Origin: Euryarchaeota archaeon UBA258
GTDB taxonomy: Archaea; Thermoplasmatota; Poseidoniia; Poseidoniales; Poseidoniaceae
Assembly (NCBI GenBank): GCA_002502605.1
Contig: DAPR01000006.1
Location: 631-11,272 of the forward strand
Direction of reading: 5' to 3'
DNA length: 10,642 nucleotides
The notes below the pieces were generated by a model. The model made no database searches, was not told where the DNA came from, and saw only the letters and a list, made by a program, of their open reading frames with translations. Shown one piece after another: positions 6,064 through 10,642 of the stretch. Each line of letters begins with the position of its first letter. Within the stretch, counting starts at the first letter, position 1. Position numbers and translations under genes: made by a program.

Positions 6064-7986
6064 TCAAATTGCTTTGATTGCTTCTTCATGGTGTGCCAAG
6101 AGGTTTCGCAGTTTGACCTTCATCGACGGTGTGAGCATGTCGTTGTCAGTGGTCCACTCAACTGGATCGAGGATCAAAGTTGCGGCAACTTCGTAGCCCT
6201 TCCATGCGGGGGCTTTCATGCTGTTTGCTTTCAATTCAGCAAGCAACCAGTCGTTCACTTCCTTTCGAGCACAGATGTCAGCATTGCTGCCAGACACATC
6301 AACACCTGCAGCCTTCAAAGCAGGCTTCAAGCTGTCCATATTTGGATGAACCACGAGGTATGTTCTGAGCATGTTTCGTCCATCGAGCACTGCTTGCTCA
6401 ACGAAGGGTGAGAGCTTGAGGTTTTCTTCCAATGGTGCAGGAGAAACATACTTTCCATTTTCAAGTTTGAATTGACTCTTGACTCGACCTGTGATGGCCA
6501 AGAACTCACCGTTGAGTTTGCCGAGGTCACCGGTTCTGAAGACACCGGGTTCAATGATCACTTCATTGGTGGCTTCCTCGTTATTCCAGTACCCCATCAT
6601 CACGTTCGGACCATGAACAATAATTTCGCCTTCATCAGGTCGCTCAGGGTCGTCCCATGCATCGGTATCGATGGTCACCTTCACACCGTTAGCAACACGG
6701 CCGACGCATCGGAGTTTCGAGGTCCCTGGCCCAGCCCAGCCGTTGGCGGCCACGAGCGGGGATGTTTCAGTAAGTCCGTAGCCCTCATAGCAACTGAACC
6801 CGACCATCTGAATGAATTCAGCAACGTCAGGTGAAAGCGCAGCAGCGCCCGACATACAGAATCGAATGTTTCCACCGAATCGAGCACGGACCTTTGACCA
6901 AATGACCTTGTCATAGAACTTGTCAAGAGCGCCCTTTGGGGGGACTGCGTCACACTCAACGCCAGCCTTGGCAATGCGCTTTGAAGCGTGCTTGCGTGCC
7001 TTTCCGGAAAGGAATCGCTTGACTGGTGATGAAGCAAATTGACTGTTCACTCGATCGTAGAACTTGTTCCAAACCCGTGGGACCGCGAGAAGAACTGCAG
7101 GCTTAATTTCGATGCATTCGTCAGCGATGCGAGTCAAGTCCGAAATCAAGTTGATGTGGACTCCACAGCGGATCATCCAGTGCAGGTCAAAGGTGCTTCC
7201 AAACGAGTGGGCCCAAGGAAGGAAAGCAGCGTTTTTATCGCCGACATAGACCTTGAACGCTGATTGGACACAGAGGATGTTGGAGAGTGTGTTCCAGTTG
7301 CTCAACATGACACCTTTGGGGTTTCCAGTGGTTCCCGATGTGTAAATGAGGGTGTTGAGTGCAAACGGGTCGTCTGCAATTTCGAATGTGTTTTCAGATG
7401 AACGGCCAGCAGCAACGAAATCAGTCCAGTTGTGAACAGCGATGCCTTCAGGTGGCTCTTCATTTGCGGGCTCTTCACCCATCAACAAGATTCCAGCCTT
7501 TGGCCAAGCGCTTGCTTCTGAAGGAAGGTGTTCAACGAGTTTGTCGAGCACGCCGGTGTTTGCCACTGCGAGAAGGGTTGGTGTGGAATCATTGAGGATG
7601 TAGGCCCACTCTGCACCGTGCTGGTGTGTGTACATGGCGGTGTATGCTGCGCCAATGGCGTTTGTACCGTAGGAGATGGCAGCCCATTCGACGCTGTTGT
7701 CGAGGATCATGGCGACACGGTCTCCGGTTGAAACACCCAAATCTGCGAGGCGTTGTCCGACAGCAGTCGACAAACTTCCAAACTCGTCGTAGGTCAAGTG
7801 AGTGCGCGGCATGCCCTTTTCTGGAATGTAACCAAAGCATTGGTTCGAGCCAAATCGCTCGACGCTGGTCATCAACATTTGGTACAATGTTCGTGGATCG
7901 TCGCCTTCTGGCTGCTTCCATTGTCGGTCGTCCGGTTGTCGTTCCCAAGCCATCTGCGGTTCTGCCATGAACAGTAAGTGTTGCAT
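6064..7986 (-). CDS. Long-chain acyl-CoA synthetase-like AMP-forming ligase
   Basis: A 640-residue member of the ANL adenylating superfamily. It would activate a carboxylate with ATP to an acyl-AMP and then make the CoA thioester. Visible core motifs: A3 phosphate loop YTSGTTGNPKG (215-225), A5 YGLTETSP (403-410), A7 with RTGDLG (Asp487), the hinge region GRVKSQFKLENGKYVSP (500-516), and A10 TPSMKVK with the likely catalytic Lys623. Length and the 'FKLENGKYVSP' wording resemble long-chain fatty acyl-CoA synthetases rather than acetyl-CoA synthetases. The fatty-acid-length preference cannot be read by eye. Two starts are possible, ATG at 7986 or at 7968 (MAEPQMAWERQ); neither has a convincing ribosome binding site, so the first is given. 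It follows the SMUG1-like gene by 36 bp and ends in tandem TGA TGA. No transmembrane helix is obvious. Confidence 0.93.
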   Translation of the reverse strand: MQHLLFMAEPQMAWERQPDDRQWKQPEGDDPRTLYQMLMTSVERFGSNQCFGYIPEKGMPRTHLTYDEFGSLSTAVGQRLADLGVSTGDRVAMILDNSVEWAAISYGTNAIGAAYTAMYTHQHGAEWAYILNDSTPTLLAVANTGVLDKLVEHLPSEASAWPKAGILLMGEEPANEEPPEGIAVHNWTDFVAAGRSSENTFEIADDPFALNTLIYTSGTTGNPKGVMLSNWNTLSNILCVQSAFKVYVGDKNAAFLPWAHSFGSTFDLHWMIRCGVHINLISDLTRIADECIEIKPAVLLAVPRVWNKFYDRVNSQFASSPVKRFLSGKARKHASKRIAKAGVECDAVPPKGALDKFYDKVIWSKVRARFGGNIRFCMSGAAALSPDVAEFIQMVGFSCYEGYGLTETSPLVAANGWAGPGTSKLRCVGRVANGVKVTIDTDAWDDPERPDEGEIIVHGPNVMMGYWNNEEATNEVIIEPGVFRTGDLGKLNGEFLAITGRVKSQFKLENGKYVSPAPLEENLKLSPFVEQAVLDGRNMLRTYLVVHPNMDSLKPALKAAGVDVSGSNADICARKEVNDWLLAELKANSMKAPAWKGYEVAATLILDPVEWTTDNDMLTPSMKVKLRNLLAHHEEAIKAI

Positions 7987-8022
7987 TAAGCACTTGAAAG
8001 GTTCGCCGGTTTGGCATGAACA

Positions 8023-8799
8023 TCAGCAACCATTCCGCTGAAGACACGCCACGACATTTGCACGCCAATCAGCTCCCTTGTTTTTGTTCGCCAGCGGGCT
8101 AGCAGGGCTTGGATGCCAGCATGTATCAATGGTGATTTTCCGCCCATTCCGAGATTGCCCTGGGCCTTTTTTTCCGGCTGCAAAGGCTTTCCTTGCTCTT
8201 TGTTCAGCGTATTTTCCAATGCCGATGATGTGGGTGATGCCAAGGATGTCCACCACTTCTCTGAGGTGCTCGTCGCACGCTTCAAGCACTGGAGCAATCA
8301 CCGCAGCAGGCACATTGTTGGGTGTGATGTTTTGTCCACGTTCGCCCAATAACAAGAGCGGGCAATGGTTGACGACAAAGAGATGCTCAAAGGTTGCCTT
8401 GGCCGATCCGTAATGCTCTTCCATAAGGTTCCAGATGCGGGTGCCTGAAACTTCTTGGCGTTCAAGCGCCATGCCTTCTATGGGTCGCTTTGGGTGAGCA
8501 TTCGCCGGCGTCTCAAGGTTTCGAGCTTCAATTTCTAAGAAGTCACGAGCGACCTCTGTGGCACCAAACGGTACGCCTGTCTGGGCCATGCCCCACGGGC
8601 CGGGGTTCATGCCGAGCAGCAGCGTTGTAGCACCGAGGCCGCCCCACTTTTCGAGGTATTGCACATGGTGAGGCCAGGCGTAATCCAAGGGGTTTGTCGC
8701 ATGAGCCACTTCGGAGTTGCCCTCTATTTTCTTGATGGCCTGATCGCACTTTGATGAGAGGGTTTGGGCGGACACAATCAATGCTTCAACAGTGTCCAT
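8023..8799 (-). CDS. smug1: SMUG1-type uracil-DNA glycosylase (UDG family 3)
   Basis: A 258-residue protein, near the 270 residues of human SMUG1. Motif 1 is GMNPGPWGMAQTGVPFG (63-79), differing little from the vertebrate form; Asn65 matches the catalytic Asn85 of human SMUG1. Further matches are HPKRPIEG (102-109), EVSGTRIW (116-123), VNHCPLLLL (143-151), ITPNNVPA (158-165) and GKYAEQRARKA (195-205). Motif 2 is HPSPASPLANK (229-239) with His229 equal to human His239. The enzyme removes uracil and oxidised pyrimidines such as hydroxymethyluracil from DNA, starting base excision repair. Position 233 is Ala where human SMUG1 has Arg (HPSPRNPQANK), in the segment that pushes into the DNA. The start ATG at 8799 has AGGTG 5 nt upstream. 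The preceding 108 bp (8800-8907) hold only this site and a small hairpin. Confidence 0.93.
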   Translation of the reverse strand: MDTVEALIVSAQTLSSKCDQAIKKIEGNSEVAHATNPLDYAWPHHVQYLEKWGGLGATTLLLGMNPGPWGMAQTGVPFGATEVARDFLEIEARNLETPANAHPKRPIEGMALERQEVSGTRIWNLMEEHYGSAKATFEHLFVVNHCPLLLLGERGQNITPNNVPAAVIAPVLEACDEHLREVVDILGITHIIGIGKYAEQRARKAFAAGKKGPGQSRNGRKITIDTCWHPSPASPLANKNKGADWRANVVACLQRNGC

Positions 8800-8802
8800 G
8801 CC

Positions 8803-8819
8803 GCACCTATGATGGGTGC
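8803..8819 (-). promoter_or_regulatory. Inverted repeat covering the SMUG1 ribosome binding site
   Basis: GCACC and GGTGC, 7 nt apart, lie just before the SMUG1-like start codon. On the mRNA the second arm contains the AGGTG ribosome binding site, so the fold could hide it. The stem has 5 bp and could be chance. Confidence 0.25.
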
Positions 8820-8907
8820 CTTACATGATTCTATTGAACACCCACCTTGCCTTGACAAGAAGGGTCGCCAATGAGCGCAAAGGTGAACGCAGTGATGCGA
8901 CAGTGAA

Positions 8908-9048
8908 TCACTCTTCATCTTCTCTGCGTATGGCAATAAGCAAGCCAACGGCGATTGTTGCAGTCGCTCCAATCATGCTCACCGCAGGAATTGTTTGGTT
9001 TAGGCTGACAAATTTGTCCCTATTTTGAAAAGTAGACTGAGAACTCAT
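8908..9048 (-). CDS. Possible 46-residue single-pass membrane protein
   Basis: A short reading frame starting at ATG 9048 (MSSQSTFQNRDKFVSLNQ) and overlapping the last 29 nt of the radical SAM gene in another frame. Residues about 20-40 (IPAVSMIGATATIAVGLLIAI) are a convincing transmembrane helix, followed by RREDEE. A hydrophobic helix then a short charged end is the shape of a tail-anchored small protein, and also of the C-terminal anchor of many archaeal surface proteins, so it could be a remnant of one. Start alternatives exist (ATG 9051 or 9096). No strong ribosome binding site is visible; TTGGA precedes the ATG pair. It occupies a position where the radical SAM and SMUG1 genes would otherwise be separated by 220 bp. 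Confidence 0.4.
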   Translation of the reverse strand: MSSQSTFQNRDKFVSLNQTIPAVSMIGATATIAVGLLIAIRREDEE

Positions 9049-10642
9049 CATTCCAATCCACAGAACTCTGTTTGAACCAATCTGCTGCTGTTTCAAAGGG
9101 TGCTCTTCCTTTGGATGTCTGCTTTGCTCGTTGGCTGATCAGCTTCCAAGCGGTTTTTTCACCGATTCCTGGAATGGCTTCAAGTTGCTTTTGCGTCATG
9201 GTTTGGTGATCGAGATGAATTTCAACCCCGGTGATTGATCGTGCACCATGGCCTGTGATCACGATGTTCGATTGAGTTTCCAAAGGAATGTGGTATTCGA
9301 CCCCTATCAAGATTGGATAAGCGCCGATTTGACGGCCGAACGTGATGCCCGCTTTTCCTCGAGATGCGTCCGCAGTGTGCGCTTCGCCAAGATGGGCTGG
9401 AAGCCTTGTTCGTCCGTCATGTGCCTCCCAATGCACATCGGATAGGATATTACCCAAAGGGAATAATTCCTTCAACAGGGGCCCATCGATGGTGTCTCGT
9501 ACGTTGGTTTTGAAGGAACTGAACTGTTCGGGAGGGATGTCTTGGAAACCTTCACCTTCGACCTGTCGAATGTTGATGCGGCGCAAAAGTAACCCCTCTC
9601 GGCGAATGTCATGGAGCAGATCGAGGTTCATTTGGTAAGTTTCCTTTGATTCTCCGTTAAGGCCTGCGATGAAGTTGAGGCCAGGCAGTAACTTGGGCAG
9701 GCCACGTTCACCTCGAACCCGACCATGCTTGTTGATCAAGCGAATCGCCGATTTGAGTTGGTCTGGATCGCAATTGAGCCAGTTCGCTTCGTGCACACTT
9801 GGGTCGGCAGACTCAAGACCAAATGAAAGCACAGCACCGTCAGAAAGCGTTTCAACAAGAGTCTTGGTGATTTCCTCAGACGGTTCGAGATGTTCTGCAA
9901 TGATCGAGGGGTTGCCGTTGTCTGTATGAAGCACACCCAGCCGCTCATCATCGCGTAAGCCATGCAACAAGCGGGCAATGGGTTCTGGGTTTGGCACTGG
10001 ATATTCGAGTTCTCGAACTCCATCTGCCATGTAGGTGTATGTGTCTGTCATGCCTCCAAGGCGCACATGGTGGACGCCAGCATCATGAGCAAGGCGCACT
10101 TCTTTGATGATGTCCTCAGGTGTTCGCCAAATGGGAATCCCCTTTTTGGGTTCAATGCAAAACTTGCACCCTCGCTTGTAACGTACGCATCCTTGGTACA
10201 CTTCCACTTCGTATGTGAGCGGTCCTGGCCTTTTCTCGCTTCCAAGATCTGGATGGTCCGTTACCGCTTTACTTGACGCTCCAGCCTGTGCCCATTCTGT
10301 CCATTGTTCAGCAGTGCGGCGTTGGTGTGACCACGCTCCTGTGTGAAGGTAAGCATGGAGCGTTGCATCTGTGTCTTGAAGCGCCAAGAACAGATTCGCT
10401 CGAAGCGGGGACCAACCTTGCTGCTTCCATCCACGAATCGCCCAACCACCGAACAAGGCTGGTGTTGCTGATGGAAGGTTTCGGATGATTTCCCGGGTTT
10501 CTTTGAGAGAGATGGGTGTGCCACGGAGGTAGCGGCCTGGTACAACCGCCCCGGCAATGCATGCAAGTCCAGCAGCCTTCGCTAGGCGCTGGTGCGCAGC
10601 CTCTTCGCCATGTTCACGAATGTACATCCGCCAAGCATCGAT
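9020..10642 (-). CDS. Radical SAM protein with C-terminal helix-hairpin-helix (COG1031-like), 5' partial
   Basis: The frame is open through the right edge: IDAWR precedes the first Met at 10627, and the family normally has roughly 50 more N-terminal residues, so the real start is outside the window. Counting from that Met (535 residues), an N-terminal part at 20-100 (AGAVVPGRYLRGTPIS onward) resembles the B12-binding-like fold segment of these enzymes. The Fe-S binding element is GCVRYKRGCKFCIEP, with C147, C154 and C157, followed by a TIM-barrel region with GGMTDTY and SFGLESAD. Around residues 420-465 (FGRQIGAYPILIGVEYHIP) is a TRAM-like beta region. At 481-499 (QLEAIPGIGEKTAWKLISQ) is a helix-hairpin-helix, a nucleic-acid-binding element. 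The protein probably uses S-adenosylmethionine for a radical modification; the substrate is unknown, and RNA or DNA is suggested only by the HhH. Confidence 0.88.
   Translation of the reverse strand: MDAWRMYIREHGEEAAHQRLAKAAGLACIAGAVVPGRYLRGTPISLKETREIIRNLPSATPALFGGWAIRGWKQQGWSPLRANLFLALQDTDATLHAYLHTGAWSHQRRTAEQWTEWAQAGASSKAVTDHPDLGSEKRPGPLTYEVEVYQGCVRYKRGCKFCIEPKKGIPIWRTPEDIIKEVRLAHDAGVHHVRLGGMTDTYTYMADGVRELEYPVPNPEPIARLLHGLRDDERLGVLHTDNGNPSIIAEHLEPSEEITKTLVETLSDGAVLSFGLESADPSVHEANWLNCDPDQLKSAIRLINKHGRVRGERGLPKLLPGLNFIAGLNGESKETYQMNLDLLHDIRREGLLLRRINIRQVEGEGFQDIPPEQFSSFKTNVRDTIDGPLLKELFPLGNILSDVHWEAHDGRTRLPAHLGEAHTADASRGKAGITFGRQIGAYPILIGVEYHIPLETQSNIVITGHGARSITGVEIHLDHQTMTQKQLEAIPGIGEKTAWKLISQRAKQTSKGRAPFETAADWFKQSSVDWNDEFSVYFSK

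Noticed and set aside
8778..8972. A 64-codon minus-strand frame spanning the SMUG1 start
   Set aside because: It overlaps the well-supported SMUG1 start region and the membrane microprotein candidate in another frame, and it has no coherent domain or ribosome binding site.
8023..10642. A defence-island reading of the radical SAM, membrane microprotein and glycosylase genes
   Set aside because: Radical SAM viperins and glycosylases occur in defence loci, but this radical SAM is a COG1031/HhH type and the glycosylase is a standard repair enzyme; no other defence, toxin or mobile gene is present.

Overview
The window looks like a piece of a marine Thermoplasmatota genome, most plausibly a Poseidoniales (Marine Group II) archaeon. 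This is inference from several signs together: a large secreted protein with many Asp-rich thrombospondin-type-3-like repeats carrying a recurrent 'DAFPxDxTQW' element, an archaeal-style TATA box placed for a nearly leaderless transcript, a COG1031-like radical SAM/helix-hairpin-helix protein, and compact gene packing. No rRNA, tRNA, CRISPR array, insertion sequence or phage gene was seen. Almost everything is coded on the minus strand, so it is described here from high to low coordinates.

Right part (10642 to 6064, minus strand): a radical SAM enzyme with a C-terminal helix-hairpin-helix, cut by the window edge; a possible tiny single-pass membrane protein overlapping its 3' end; a SMUG1-type uracil-DNA glycosylase; and a long-chain acyl-CoA synthetase-like AMP-forming ligase. 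They run in one direction with short gaps and end in a small hairpin followed by a T-run (on the minus strand) near 6002-6020, so they may form one transcription unit, although their functions do not make one pathway.

Middle (5943 to 5240): a two-helix membrane protein on the minus strand with the best TATA box of the window. It converges, with only 3 bp between stop codons, on the one clear plus-strand gene, a small winged-helix-like protein. A 109-bp divergent region separates that gene from the ABC-F gene.

Left part (5239 to 1, minus strand): an ABC-F family ATPase; a 1088-residue secreted and membrane-anchored Asp-rich repeat protein with a cytoplasmic helical tail; and the N-terminus of an IcmF-like cobalamin-dependent acyl-CoA mutase, cut by the window edge.

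No wholly new multi-gene system is evident. The most notable points are the higher-order repeat and cysteine pattern of the surface protein with its intracellular tail, a very SMUG1-like glycosylase next to a radical SAM/HhH protein in an apparent archaeon, a full bacterial/eukaryotic-type ABC-F in the same background, and three small uncharacterised genes. There is no gene-free stretch over 300 bases; the longest gaps are 5240-5348, 5943-6063 and 8800-8907, and each is described where it holds a signal.
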